From Cladosporium sp. IMV 00045 (lineage: Eukaryota > Ascomycota > Dothideomycetes > Cladosporiales > Cladosporiaceae): a DNA stretch of 64,000 nucleotides. The translations under genes and the position numbers were made by a program. The notes below the pieces were generated by a model that was not told the origin of the DNA, searched no databases, and saw only the letters and a program-made list of their open reading frames with translations. Positions 22,386 through 33,600 of the stretch are shown here, piece by piece (position 1 is the first letter of the stretch; each line of letters begins with the position of its first letter). The stretch covers positions 39,172-103,171 of the forward strand of contig MSJI02000826.1 of NCBI GenBank assembly GCA_001931905.2, in the 5' to 3' direction.

Positions 22386-23068
22386 TTGCAGTCGCAAAGA
22401 GTGGTGAGTGGACGGGCAGCGAGAGTGTTTAGCCTGACTCGCAGCGGTAGTTGTATTATGTGAGACGAGCGTGAAGCGTCCAAGCGTTGCCCGTTTGTTT
22501 CTGGTGGAGTCGGGTTGTTGTTTTGGTCGCGACGCAGCTGCACGGAGCAACGTCGAACCATGGACCGAGCCGCTCACGGCAGAATCACATGGAAGAAGAT
22601 ATGGGGTGCATATATGTCTAGTTCGTGATATTCAATATATTTGCCATTTCCTGTTGATACAACCTTGAATAAATGCCGGTCTCTTAATCGGAAGCCACAA
22701 CCAGCACCAACGTGGATGCTTAGACTTGAAGAAACGTGGTTGATTGGGAAACTCTCCTTGGCCGCGACAAGAACACGCTTCCCTGTCATTTACGGAACTT
22801 TGCTTCGATTCTTTTCGACTTGAAAAGGATGAATGAATGATCAATCAAAGCACAGCACAGCACTTGGCTCTCTACAACCTCCATGATTGCAGCCCGACTT
22901 CAACATGGCTGGACAACAATCATGGCGCTCAATGCCCGATCAATTTAGCAAATGACAACACATGATTCCCGCACTCAGAAGGAAGACGCGTAACTGAAGG
23001 GCAATTCGGCATAGCAGCTCGTGAGGAAGATCTCGCTCAGCTGTATCTATCGCGTGCACCCAGAACAC
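22386..23068. repeat. Second copy of the STU1 upstream region
   Basis: This matches 8309-8995 at an offset of about 14,077 bp, in direct orientation, beginning exactly at the gap edge. About 213 bp are identical. The next ~40 bp show a string of differences, mostly C (at 8.5 kb) to T (here), for example GACATG to GATATG and ATACAT to ATATAT. Farther on, indels accumulate and similarity ends near 23068. No STU1 coding sequence accompanies this copy. Confidence 0.85.
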
Positions 23069-23725
23069 GTGAATTGGTCTACTATCTATCGCATTTCCTG
23101 CGGACAATGGAACGCGGACCGCGGCAACTGATGAGGCTTCAAGCCAACACCTCCCAGGTAATAAGCCCGGAGTGTATTTTGCCCGATATAGCCTCATTGT
23201 CTACAATAAACGGTTTCCAAGGCGCATACCGACAATTGAACAAGGACACATACATCACAGATTCTCTGCTTGAGAGGGCAACAAAACATGATCAGAATTT
23301 CCTGTTTATTACAGATGGATGTTACCTTACACCGAGGTATCACAAAACAGTTGCATTTCGACTCGTACGGGTATGCTCGATGCCTGTCTTATTGACCTGT
23401 ATGCATGTGTAAAGGCTCCACCACCGCATTTGTGGCAAGCTGAGGTGTTATCTATGCCAAACCCACCATGGACCCTACCATTCATGTTATTATTGTTCCC
23501 CGGAAAATTTACGATATCGAGCTTCTATAGGAGAAGATCTACATTATTAACCTTGTTCTCGATGCAACCTGCTATCTCAAGCGGTGTCAATCACACAGGT
23601 GTAACGTCACATCAACCCCACAGTAGCAACAGTGCACTATTATCATTGAACCACTGCAGTACAAAAGGAACGACAGACGTCGATTTTCGCAATGTGGTAC
23701 CTCCAAGGAAAGACTGTCCAGCACG
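23069..23725. other. AT-rich intergenic region upstream of the hexosaminidase
   Basis: About 650 bp without a supported gene. Weak overlapping frames (23074, 23319) have no recognisable domain. Presumably the promoter of the GH20 gene. Confidence 0.5.
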
Positions 23726-26016
23726 ATGGCGACTCATCTCCTTGCTTTGCTCGTTCTGAGCTCCTATTTATCTGCTGCAGACCTTGTCGGAATTCCAACA
23801 GTGCCATTTCAAAAAATCGATGGCTATTTCGACCTCTCATCTTTGAGCGATATCGTGGTCGATACATCCCATTGCGAAGCTACTGACACTGACGGACACA
23901 CGCTCATTCCCCCAACGCTGCTAGAATTCGCCACTACTTTCGCCTCGGATCTGGAGCATACAGGATGTGATGCTAAGGCATCCACCGGAGACAAAGCCAG
24001 TGAAGGTGGTATCTACATGACGATAGGCAATAGCAGCGAGTTTGTTGATGCTGCGGGAAGATGGACCTCAGAAGCTTACAGTCTGAACGTCAGTACTTCA
24101 GGCATTACAATTGTCGGGGCGAGTCCACTAGGAGCTTGGTGGGCTACTCGATCAATCTTACAGCAAGCTGCTTTGAACAATGGGTCTGTGCCCAATGGAT
24201 ACGGCATCGACGCTCCGGGTTGGGGCACAAGAGGCATAATGGTAGGTATCCTCTCCGTGCGACATGTGCAGTGGATCAAAACTGATACTGAGGGCTATCT
24301 CTAGCTCGACTGCGCTCGCCATTATTATCCACCTGAATTCATAATCGAGCTATGCACCTGGCAGTCTTACTGGAAAAACAACATCTTCCAATTCCATCTT
24401 TCTGACAACTTGTACAACAACCCTAACTATACCCGCGAGCAAGAAATGGATCTCTACGCGCGCTTCAGACTTCTATCCGATGACCCTCGTGTTGCAGGCC
24501 TGAACAAACATGCAAACGAATCTTATACCCGCGAGGATTTCGATCGCATCCAATCTGCTTGCGCAGCTCGTGGCGTTACCGTTATCCCCGAAATCGAATC
24601 GCCTGGCCATGCTCTGGTCATCTCGCAGTGGAAGCCAGAGCTTGGATTGGAGGGTACGCTCGATTTGCTGAACATCACTTATCCAGACACAATTCCCACT
24701 ATCAAGTCGATTTGGGACGTTTTTGCACCGTGGTTCAAGAGCAAAGTGTTCCACATTGGTGCCGACGAGTATTCCGACGACTCCCTATCTGAATAGTAAG
24801 CTGTCATGCGGTCGTATAATATTTCAGATACTGACACTTTGTAGTGAAACAGGAGAAGCATACAACTTCTTCGTCAAAAGCATGAACGATTATATACGAT
24901 CTACATTCGATCGGCCGATGCGCATTGTAAGTTCAGGTCTCCTGTGTTGTACGATTCTCTGTGCATCTGACTCTCATACAACTGCAGTGGGGGACTTTCC
25001 CGCCGCAGTCAAACTACACGAACAACGTCGATACCGACGTCTCAATTCAGCACTGGGAGTTCTTTGAAGACAATCCCTACTACGACTACATTCTCAACAA
25101 CTACTCTGTAGTCAACTCGGACGACCGCGTCTACATCGTAACGAAATACTCTACGTCCTATCCTCAACAGTTGAACGAGACTTTCATTTTTCATGGCAAT
25201 CCTGATGGTGGAGCCTGGTCGCCCAACATCTTTGACTCAACGAATTCTTCCAACAATGCGGAGCGAGACAACCCTTATGTCATTGGGCACATCGCGCCTC
25301 AATGGAATGACTACGGCGCCAACACCTCAACGTATCTCGAAGCATACTACTCGTGGCGGAACGGCTTGCCAGCACTGGCAGACAAACAGTGGGGCGGCAA
25401 CCTCACGCAGGCGGATTATGGTACAATCTTCGACAAATTGCAAGCAAGCGCGCCAGCACAGAATCTGGACCGGGTCATCAAGTCGAAGTCTTCAACAATA
25501 CTGCACTACAGTTTCAACTCGTCTACGCAAGGCGAGGTCGTAGATCGGTCTGGCAATGGATACAATGGGAAGACAGACTGCAGCGTGTCTTCAGCCCTCG
25601 AAATCAGGTCCGGCTGCTCCCTCACCACGCCTCTCGAATCGAAAGGTGAAGACTACACTCTCTCATTCTCCGTCAAGCCGTCTTCTGGCGCCCTCGGGCC
25701 GATCTTCAGCGGTAAAGACAGCATTTTGCAGTCTTCGAACTCCAGCTTAGATCTCGTCAGTGGTGGGTACGCATATGCACTCAACTACTCTCTGCCACTT
25801 GGCGAGTGGACGGAAGCAAAGCTTGTCCGCAGCGGCAATAGGACGTACTTCGGTGCCAACGGAGAACCGGAAATGGAATTCTTAGGCCGAATCGGCGTCA
25901 ATGGTGAGAGGTTCGTGTGGGTTTCCATGGCGATTAATGCGCCTTTGCACACTATTGGTGGCGGGAACTGGGAAGGCGATATCTCAGAGGTCAAGCTCGT
26001 GGATTTTGCTTCCTGA
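23726..26016 (+). CDS. Secreted glycoside hydrolase family 20 beta-N-acetylhexosaminidase-like enzyme
   Basis: Four exons (23726-24241, 24305-24795, 24845-24926, 24988-26016) encode 705 aa. A signal peptide (MATHLLALLVLSSYLSAAD) leads into a GH20 N-domain (SLNVSTSGITIVGASPLGAWW) and the catalytic barrel. Barrel blocks are WKNNIFQFHLSDN, VTVIPEIESPGHA and KVFHIGADEY, whose Asp-Glu pair is the catalytic dyad of GH20. The C-terminal ~190 residues (STILHYSFNSSTQGEVVDRSGN onward) look like a concanavalin/LamG-type carbohydrate-binding domain. Many NxS/T sequons fit secretion. It likely releases N-acetylhexosamines from chitin oligomers or glycans. It is larger than the usual fungal NagA and resembles the LamG-bearing subgroup. 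Confidence 0.87.
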
Positions 26017-26179
26017 GCTAACGATAGTATCCCTATCACACATTAAGGAAGGGAGGAGACGCTTGATTATAACGGAAGTATTCGTCATGCAACTATCAAT
26101 ACACAGGGGAGCCCTTGGGATCCTATAGAGTCCATTAAGCGTTCACCAAATGATTACATCCCAATAATCTGTCTTCCGT

Positions 26180-28303
26180 TCATTGACTCAATATTGCCAA
26201 GCACTCGACGATCACCTTGCTAAGCCGTGAATGCGTCCTTCGACTGAATACCTCTGTAGCCCAATCAAGAGCACCCCGGACATCCCCGTCTTTTACACAT
26301 ACAGCGACCATCGCCCCTGGTACTCCCTCCTTCAAGAGCTGCCAGGTGAGAAGGAATGCTCGATACGCATAGAGAACGACCCAAGGGGCCTCCCCTCTCA
26401 CCTCCAAGGTCGTGTCCAGATACTTCAGAAACCAGTCAAGATGTGGTTGTACAGCCGCCACAACATCTTCCTTGAAGTTGAGCTCGGAGGAGTGGGCCAG
26501 GTGGGTCGATCGCCTCAACATGCCGTCAAGACTGGATTCCACGATGCCAGAAGTATGCGAAGGCGACCAGATGAAAAATTCGATCATTGCCATTTCCCAC
26601 GTCGCTGCTCGGGTAGCTGCATGAGACGGTACTGCGGTCTCGCCTTGCGGGCAGAGAGACGATGCAAGAGCTACAAGAGATGCTCGTAGAGGCTCAAACC
26701 GCTCGAGGCTGATTTGGCCCGTCATGGTGGACCAGCCCGAAACTTCTCTGGCGCTCGAAAGCAAAAATTGGGCTATGTTAATGGCACCGTAGGGATCGAA
26801 AGGCGGTATCGAGTCGACTTCTGCGGAGCGGGATAGGAATCTTCGCACTGCATCCGGATATTGCACCGGTAATGTGCCCGGAGAGATACCCAGCCTTTGA
26901 TGTGCCCACTCAGCAGCAGACGCAGCCATCCAGCAATCTTCAGGGCTAGGAAGTTCGTGTCTGATCTCAAGATGCGACATCGAGCGAGGAACTGAAAGGA
27001 ATTGATACCAGAGTGCGTCCACCTGGTGCGCAGCAAGAATTGTTCGCTTGAGCGATTCTGCCTTGATAGACTCTCGCCACATACTCTCCAGGTCTCTCGT
27101 TTTTGCGGCTGAGGGCGATGGTATTTGCATGAATCCCGCCGAGCGTGCGATGGAGACCAGCCGAACGTGTAATCTCATTCCTTGTTTCGACGTCTTGCCG
27201 CACATGTGCATCATCGCGTAGATCTCCAGGAGCAGTAGTGATTGCACGAGCGTAAGATTGTGTGTTGAATCTTCTTCTGCCTCTTCCTCTGCCGCACACA
27301 TAGATCTGCCGCGATGAAAACAAGTCTTCGCAAGTTGCTCGCCTGATCCAGGTTGGTCGTAAAGGTCCGGATCCTCACCGTGCTGATAAGCTAGGGAGAG
27401 TATGCTTAGGATAAGGTAGGGAGCAGCAGAGTTAGGATCGAACGTTGCTTGATTGAGAAAGGGCACAAAATGAGAGACGTCTGAGAAAAACAACTCCAAT
27501 CCCCGATCTATTTGAGAAGGTGATGGAGACCACCCATCTCGAAGGCGCTGCGAGTCGTTTACTTCCATGCCTTCAGGCCGGCGCACATTGCTCTCCGGGC
27601 TGGATCCTAGGGAAGAAGGAGTTGGCGACATATCGACTCTGGGTCCCAAAGTGCTATAATTCCCACTGGCGACCGAGTCTTGCAACATCAAATCAAGCTC
27701 CTGCTCTGCCGGTCCTGTTTCAATCGGCAATATTCCAGGATGTTGCCTTGGTGCACTCTGTTGTCCAGACATTGTGTAAGGATACTGCTTATGCATCATT
27801 GAGTATGATGCTGGTGCCGAGGTCGCCATATGCTGTCGATCGGCACTAGGCAGTTCGAATGGTGTGTCCAGACTCCAAAACACATTGTCCATCTCATGCA
27901 ACCCGCCATGGTCCCATCCAGGAAGAGGATCTGGTTGTTCTGCTGAGGGCGATTTGGATGAACGCTTGGTACCTTGAGATCTCGTAGTACCGCCAGTGCC
28001 AGAAGCGCCTATTGAGGTCACTGTATCCCGTCGCCGTGCCTTGATACGGCCATCCTGCTCTTGCTGATCCTGATGCTTTCTCTTGAAATGGCGTTCTCGC
28101 AGATCCCTTCTTGAGAATGTAGTGCTGCAGAGATGGCACGCGAACGAGTCATCGTCTTTCGAGCGTGTATGAAGGGAAGCGTGCCTTTTGAGGTTTTCTG
28201 CGCGCGTAAATCGACTGTGGCAGATTTGACATTTGAAAGGTTGTTCTCTAGGGGCTGTGCCAGTAATGAATGTGGACATAGTGTTGCAAGCCAATGGCGC
28301 CAC
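26180..28303 (-). CDS. C2H2 zinc-finger plus fungal_trans transcription factor
   Basis: An intronless gene of 707 aa; starting at the second in-frame Met (28279, MSTFITGTAPREQPFKC) gives 699. Two N-terminal C2H2 fingers, CQICHSRFTRAENLKRHASLH and CHLCSTTFSRRDLRERHFKRKH, would bind DNA. A Ser/Pro-rich linker follows, then the fungal-specific regulatory region from about residue 260 (FFSDVSHFVPFLNQATFDPN, SLLLLEIYAMMHMCGKTSK). This layout occurs in pathway-specific and carbon-responsive regulators. It lies tail-to-tail with the GH20 gene and just downstream of a 2OG oxygenase on the same strand, so it could control either neighbour or the whole 26-35 kb group. The target is not deducible from sequence. 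Confidence 0.85.
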   Translation of the reverse strand: MAPLACNTMSTFITGTAPREQPFKCQICHSRFTRAENLKRHASLHTRSKDDDSFACHLCSTTFSRRDLRERHFKRKHQDQQEQDGRIKARRRDTVTSIGASGTGGTTRSQGTKRSSKSPSAEQPDPLPGWDHGGLHEMDNVFWSLDTPFELPSADRQHMATSAPASYSMMHKQYPYTMSGQQSAPRQHPGILPIETGPAEQELDLMLQDSVASGNYSTLGPRVDMSPTPSSLGSSPESNVRRPEGMEVNDSQRLRDGWSPSPSQIDRGLELFFSDVSHFVPFLNQATFDPNSAAPYLILSILSLAYQHGEDPDLYDQPGSGEQLAKTCFHRGRSMCAAEEEAEEDSTHNLTLVQSLLLLEIYAMMHMCGKTSKQGMRLHVRLVSIARSAGFMQIPSPSAAKTRDLESMWRESIKAESLKRTILAAHQVDALWYQFLSVPRSMSHLEIRHELPSPEDCWMAASAAEWAHQRLGISPGTLPVQYPDAVRRFLSRSAEVDSIPPFDPYGAINIAQFLLSSAREVSGWSTMTGQISLERFEPLRASLVALASSLCPQGETAVPSHAATRAATWEMAMIEFFIWSPSHTSGIVESSLDGMLRRSTHLAHSSELNFKEDVVAAVQPHLDWFLKYLDTTLEVRGEAPWVVLYAYRAFLLTWQLLKEGVPGAMVAVCVKDGDVRGALDWATEVFSRRTHSRLSKVIVECLAILSQ

Positions 28304-28677
28304 ACATGAAGTTGGTATCTAAAAGGACCATGGTGAACAGAGGCAAATGCTGACCAGGCGATGTCTCCTCAGGATACTTTCGATCTGCCGCCATGCCCCG
28401 TCGGTTATTGATGGTTATCAAGGTCAGAAGATACCGACGGCGCCTTATCTGGCCCCAAAGCAAGGAAGCTCTGGCGCTAATTAAATGCCCTAACTCACCC
28501 CCCAGATCTGACATATCTCCCCGCACCGAACCATTGTCATTAAGTAAATTCTCAACCAACATTGATACCTTAATCTTCCAAAATCAGGGCAAGGGAGAAA
28601 GTCACTCCGATGTGGACATGAAGAAAACACGACTCCATAGACAATATATACCCTTCATTTCGTACCCACATGACACT
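28304..28677. other. Short intergenic region upstream of the regulator
   Basis: About 370 bp between the oxygenase stop and the regulator start. Presumed 3' UTR and promoter. Nothing else is recognised. Confidence 0.5.
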
Positions 28678-30065
28678 TCAGACTGGCAAGACGACCTTTA
28701 CACCCATATACTCACGCTGGTGCATCAGCTTGCCGTCGATGAGAACCTGGTCAGCACCTACACGGTTGCGTACGGTATCTGTTGGATCAGTCGCCGTGGC
28801 GATCTGAATCTCACGCCACTCCTGGTTCGAAGGCACGAGCTGGCCTTGAGAGGTGAGCCTCTTGAACTCCTTGTAGACTCCCTGCTCTTCGACACAGCCT
28901 TCACGCTGGATCAGAGGCGAGGCTGTTGAGATGTTGTCAGTGATTTAAGTCCGATGACCAGGTCTTTGATGAATATGACTCACCGTATGCTGGCTGCATG
29001 CGCATGTTTCCCAGGGAACTGTTGAAGAGCACAAGAGAAAGACGCTCTTCGTGAAGCTGGTCGTCGGGAGGCTGGTACACACGGTGACGTGTGGCCTTGA
29101 AATGGCCGCCAGAAACGATTTCCAGCGTATCACCGATGTTGATAACCAACGCACCGGGCTTGTATGGCACATAATACCATTTCTCGTCGCGACCCCAGAT
29201 CTGCAGGCAGGAGATCGGGACAGAGAAGAGAAGCGTTGTCAAGCCGAAATCGGTATGACCGTGCATACGAAGACCTTTGGAAGCTTTCTGGGTGGACTCG
29301 GCGACCGGACGGAAGAGAGCATGGCGGAAGTAGCCCTCGCCAGTAGGACTGCCGTGTGACTGGACGTTGTCCCACAGGTAGTCATCCGGCAACTCCAACA
29401 CACGAGAGAACAGTTTCAGAAGTCTTCGGTTCACGGATTTGGTGAGGTAGTTGCAGAAGTCCTCGATCTCATCCATGAACGGATGCAGGCACGTTGGGAT
29501 GCGGGAAAGATCCGACCACTCACGATTGTACCAGTTGAATTGCTCGATGCCGTCTGGCACATTGCGGAAGCGCTTCGAAGAGTCAGCAACAGTGGGATAG
29601 CTGTCGGGGGTCATCCATTTGATTGATGTACCTTGAACCCATACGGGTGCTTGTATCCAGACCAGCGGCCAGTGTCGGGATCGAAAAGAAGGCGTTCTTT
29701 GTCCTCTTCACTGATATTGTTGTACAGATACTGGGCGAGAGCAAATTGGCGATGAAGCTACACCGGTAGAACTCTGTCAGCAATACAAATGTGGTAAGCT
29801 TTAGGTTATTTTGCATTACCTGGTCGAGAGAGACGCCATAGTCTTCCAAAAACAGGAATCCGTCGTCACGGATGGCTATCTTGACCTTTTGAACAAGATC
29901 ATCGACCACTTTAGGGTCATCGGAGTCAAGCAGCGACAGCTCGATCGATTTCAATTCGGCGAAGTTGTGCTTCTCTTTGGTGACGGGCGGAGCGTTCCAA
30001 GCCGGAACGAAGGGCTTGCCAGGCGAATCGGCCGCAGGTGGGTTGAATGGGGCTGTAGCAGGCAT
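28678..30065 (-). CDS. 2-oxoglutarate/Fe(II) oxygenase, isopenicillin N synthase-like
   Basis: Four exons (29820-30065, 29632-29757, 28984-29572, 28678-28922) encode 401 aa. The N-terminal DIOX_N domain contains SIELSLLDSDDPKVVDDLVQ and FLFLEDYGV. The catalytic jelly roll has the iron ligands HTDFG (His and Asp) and RHRVYQPP (distal His). The 2-oxoglutarate-binding Arg and Ser appear as ERLSLVLF. The third junction uses the acceptor TTCGAAG, the only one that keeps frame. The final exon continues to EYMGVKVVLPV. The family hydroxylates, desaturates or cyclises small molecules. Its position next to a regulator, a RidA protein, a transporter and an aldolase suggests catabolism, but the substrate is unknown. 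Confidence 0.87.
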
Positions 30066-30798
30066 ATTGATAGTTGGAAAGATCTGTGCTCTAGTCTGGA
30101 TTGTGGTTCTGCTGTCTTAGCTGGTGGCCCATGACCCCTTATATCTTCGTTCGATGTTTTGTAGTATCTTAAAGTCACTGCAGAGATCACGTCTGAGGAG
30201 CGCGTATCAATCCAACGACTACCACAAATTGCTACACCATTATCGAGCGGAGCATCTTACCGGAGACCAACATGATGTTTGGAGCTAGTAGACCCGCATG
30301 CCGGACATTCCTTGTCGCATGCCTAACGGCTTGCCTGTGCTCCTCCGCCTCACCTTTGGCTCCTCCCATCAAGCCACTGATGATACGCATCGAATTACCG
30401 TTGTGACAAGCCAATCGACCATATTTTGTGAAGTATTTCTGGATGTCAATCAGTCAGAGTGAAATGCCGTCCGTAAAGCTAGATTGATTGAACCACGTGG
30501 ATAATCAGGAGAGAAAGGGTTTGAGAGGAGCTCCTCCAAGGCGCTTCAAATAATTGTGGGTCGAGATGCACCCGCGTATCAAAGCTTAACCTTATGACCA
30601 ATATCACTTTGCTTGAGATATTCTTGATTGAGCTCCTCTCGGTAACGTTTTCGACGTGCAATGTTGGGTCCCCACTGCAAAGCTGTCGATTTCGACTTAA
30701 AAATGGCGAACGGATCGTGTACGGTTTCTACACAAACACAAACATTAACGTTTCAATCTTCATTCAATTGAAAACTTGTTCCCTATACTCATTACACT
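30066..30798. other. Divergent promoter, oxygenase / RidA
   Basis: About 730 bp between head-to-head genes. It is moderately AT-rich with only short frames. No repeat or RNA gene is seen. Confidence 0.5.
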
Positions 30799-31260
30799 AT
30801 GTCTCGTCAATTGATCTCCAGCGAAAAATTCCCGCCCAAGCCTCACAACTGTATGTCAACGATTTGCCTACTTCGAGACGAATTGCGCTAATGAATAAAT
30901 TGCAGCGCCCGCTACTAAGGTCCCTGGTCTCGTTTTCTGTGCCGGTCAGACTGCTACAGGAGAGATCAAACAAGCAACGGTATTCATAATTGCATTCAAA
31001 CCGAAGCGTGCACACAGAACTAATACCCCTGTCAGCGTACAGTCCTTCAAAACCTCAAAGAGGTCCTCGAGCTCTCAGGCTCTTCCCTCAATCAGGTTGT
31101 CAAGTACAATGTCTATCTTGCAGACATGAAAGACTTCGCAGCAATGAATGAGGCATATATCGACTTCCTGCCGCAACCCATGCCTTCAAGATCCTGTCTT
31201 CAGGCTGTAGCGCCAGGAGACGGCACGGTCATTGAGATTGAATGTATTGCTCAGGCTTGA
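30799..31260 (+). CDS. RidA/YjgF/YER057c/UK114 family protein
   Basis: Three exons (30799-30850, 30906-30979, 31036-31260) encode 116 aa; the first two are too short to show as open frames alone. The spliced protein reads ISSEKFPPKPHN, PGLVFCAGQT, ATRTVLQNLKEVLE, VKYNVYLADMKDFAAMN and PSRSCLQAV, which are the RidA family blocks in order. The Arg of PSRSC corresponds to the conserved substrate-carboxylate-binding arginine. RidA enzymes hydrolyse reactive enamines and imines formed by PLP or amine-oxidising enzymes. Next to an oxygenase and aldolase it may act in a catabolic pathway for an amino- or imino-acid. It is shorter than typical (~130 aa), mostly before the first conserved strand. Confidence 0.87.
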
Positions 31261-31299
31261 GAGGGTTTGTCCGTCCACGATATAGCATAGATAGCATTA

Positions 31300-31690
31300 C
31301 GAATCAAACCAGCACAAATTTGCTCCAAAAATTCAACGTTTCTCCCTCAGTCTGCATGAGTGTACAATTACGGAAGCTAATGATACTTGCACAAAAGCTA
31401 AAGAGATACGCGGTATCCCCCGATTCTTTTTCGGCGGCAGGCTTACCTTTTCAGTGTACTACAATTGATGACATATGCATCAAGGGTGTAAAGATACTTG
31501 ACTTTCCCCTCACTCTTTCTCAGCGGTAGGTTTACTTTTCTAGCATACTATGGCTAATGGTACATGCACCAATGGTACAGAGATACTTAAGTTTCTCCCA
31601 ACTCTTTCTCAGCGCCAGGCTCACATGTCTCGTATACTACAGCTGATGATACGTGCACGAAGGGTGCAGAGATATTCTCTAGCTAAGCAA
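31300..31690. repeat. Degenerate tandem repeat, ~88-89 bp period, about four units
   Basis: Landmarks TGATACTTGCAC, TGACATATGCATC, TGGTACATGCACC and TGATACGTGCACG have their shared TGC guanine at 31389, 31477, 31566 and 31655, giving spacings of 88, 89 and 89. A second shared block, CTTTCTCAGCG, follows at a fixed distance. Units differ by many transitions. The array lies just 3' of the RidA gene. Confidence 0.8.
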
Positions 31691-31977
31691 GTCTTCCATG
31701 CGGCGCCACGCGTCTGGATTTAGCAAGTTACACTAGTACTTGAGATGAGAAATCATTGTGATGAACTACATGTATCGCCCAATGAAAGAAGGTGGTGAAG
31801 ACATATTGGAGCGTAAGAGACATCTCTGTGCGGAAAATGATATGAAGAATTGTCATTGTGGCTTTTTGATCAAAATTCTGATGCGGCTGTCTATCCGTCG
31901 AATGAGTACAACAAGCTGGGCTATTGCATTGGGTCTCATCACACATATGAAGTATCCGATTACATGCAGATCGCCAA
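31691..31977. other. Downstream region of the anion transporter gene
   Basis: About 290 bp between the repeat array and the transporter stop codon. No gene is recognised; probably 3' UTR of the minus-strand transporter. Confidence 0.45.
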
Positions 31978-33600
31978 TCAATACATCTCATAACGCCAGT
32001 TGAGCGACACCATCTCTTCCGTGACACCACCCTTAATGGCTTTTGCAATTTGGACTGGGTCTCCAGAATCCAATCGCTTGTTTTCCCGTCTGACCAAGAA
32101 GAGGTACGTCGTGATTGTTGCGGCGAAGAGCAGGCCACATCCCATGAGGGTGCCGAACGCTGCATAAAATCGTGGAGGTCCATAGTACAGGTATGAGCTC
32201 CAAATGTTGGAAGTGCCGCCAATGGCGTTCACCAAAGCCGAAGCTGCCGCACGCTTAGAAACTGGGCGTGCAAGATGGAGGTTCATCGTCTTATACAAGA
32301 GGATTTGTGGCCCGACAGATGCGAATGGTAGCACCATCATGGAGAAGTAACGTGCTCCAATGTTGAGCGTCGACATTGGGATGATGTACATGACCGTGGC
32401 GATGGCGATGCAAGTAACTATGATTGGGTAGGCGGTGTTCTTTCGGTCGGAGTAGTAAGTGATTCCGTAGTAGACGAATCCAGCAAGGATATAAGGCGGC
32501 GCAGTGAGGAGCAAGCTTATAGTGCTCGAGTACCCCAGTGAGGATACAATGGCTGGGAAGAAATTGGCAATCGAGCCCTGGCCTTGCGAGAACATGTTGC
32601 AAAGTATCATCAACAGAAGCTTAGGGTCAGCTAGAGCTTTCCCAAAACCACGGAAGACGCTTTCGTTTTCTGTGCCCTCTGCTGCGCCAGCTTCTGATTC
32701 AATACGCCAGACGGCGAGATCACGCTGTGTCTGAGAAAGCATGCGGCTGTTGTGGGGATATTCTGGCATTATAAAAGCGCAGATGAGGCCGATGCCAACA
32801 GTTGCAGAGCCTTCGATGACGAAGAGCCAGTGCCAACCCGAGAGGCCTGTTGATATTAGCATGTGTCTTGTAGGAGTTATTCGAGGACACATACCATGTG
32901 TTCCATTCAATTGTAGAATACCCGCGGCAAGAAGACCGCCAAACGCATTGCCAACTTGCTGAGCAATGTACAAACCGGCTAATCTCTTCCCAAGTTCCTG
33001 CTTCGTATACCATGCACTGAATTCTTGTCAGCTTTGACATGCACTTGCTAATGATGCATGATTGTCCTATTACCTCAGAAAATATATCGCTCCGGGGAAG
33101 AAGACCGCTTCGACCATTCCCAAAAATGCTCGAATCACTAGAAGCTGCGTGTACGTATTGACAGCTGCGGTGGCCGCCGAAATCGCACCCCAGATGATCA
33201 CAGCGGTACAGATGTAAAGCCCTGGTCGAGAGATCTTGGTGATGATGAGATTGCTAGGGATCTGAAAAGGCAAGTAACCAACAAATAGAATGGAAATCGC
33301 GGTAGCAAATTGTTGTTCGTTCATGTTGAGATCCTCCATGATGCCCTGCAGCTTCGCAGCCGACAAATTTTGTCGATCAATGTAGTTGAGAATGTAGAGT
33401 ATACCAATGGTGGGCAAGATGGTTAAGTCGAGCTTTCGGACAAGCTTCTTTTCCAATTTTTTGTATTCATCCTCGGTGAGAGTGCAGAGGGATTCTGGTT
33501 TTCGTCTGCCGGCTGCATTGCGAATCTCGAGCTGGCCTTCGGCGTAGGAGAGGCTGTCCTCAACGGATCCGGTAGTGGGTTTCTTGCTGAGGTCGTCCAT
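31978..33600 (-). CDS. MFS transporter, anion:cation symporter (allantoate permease/Tna1-like) family
   Basis: Three exons (33074-33600, 32895-33016, 31978-32846) encode 505 aa. The family signature is clear: LDLTILPTIGILYILNYIDRQNLSAAKLQG, split here as LDLTILPTIGILYILN and YIDRQNLSAAKLQG, followed by FVGYLPFQIPSNLIITK. The helices continue to VSLNWRYEMY at the C-terminus. These ACS permeases import small carboxylates such as allantoate, nicotinate or other organic anions. The Met at 33600 (MDDLSKKPT) is preferred over 33684 because fungal members begin with a short acidic tail. It is head-to-head with the HpcH/HpaI aldolase, sharing a ~650 bp promoter region, which supports joint regulation. 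Confidence 0.88.

Noticed and set aside
28393..28929. A 178-codon plus-strand frame
   Set aside because: It overlaps the last exon of the 2OG oxygenase on the other strand and has no domain.
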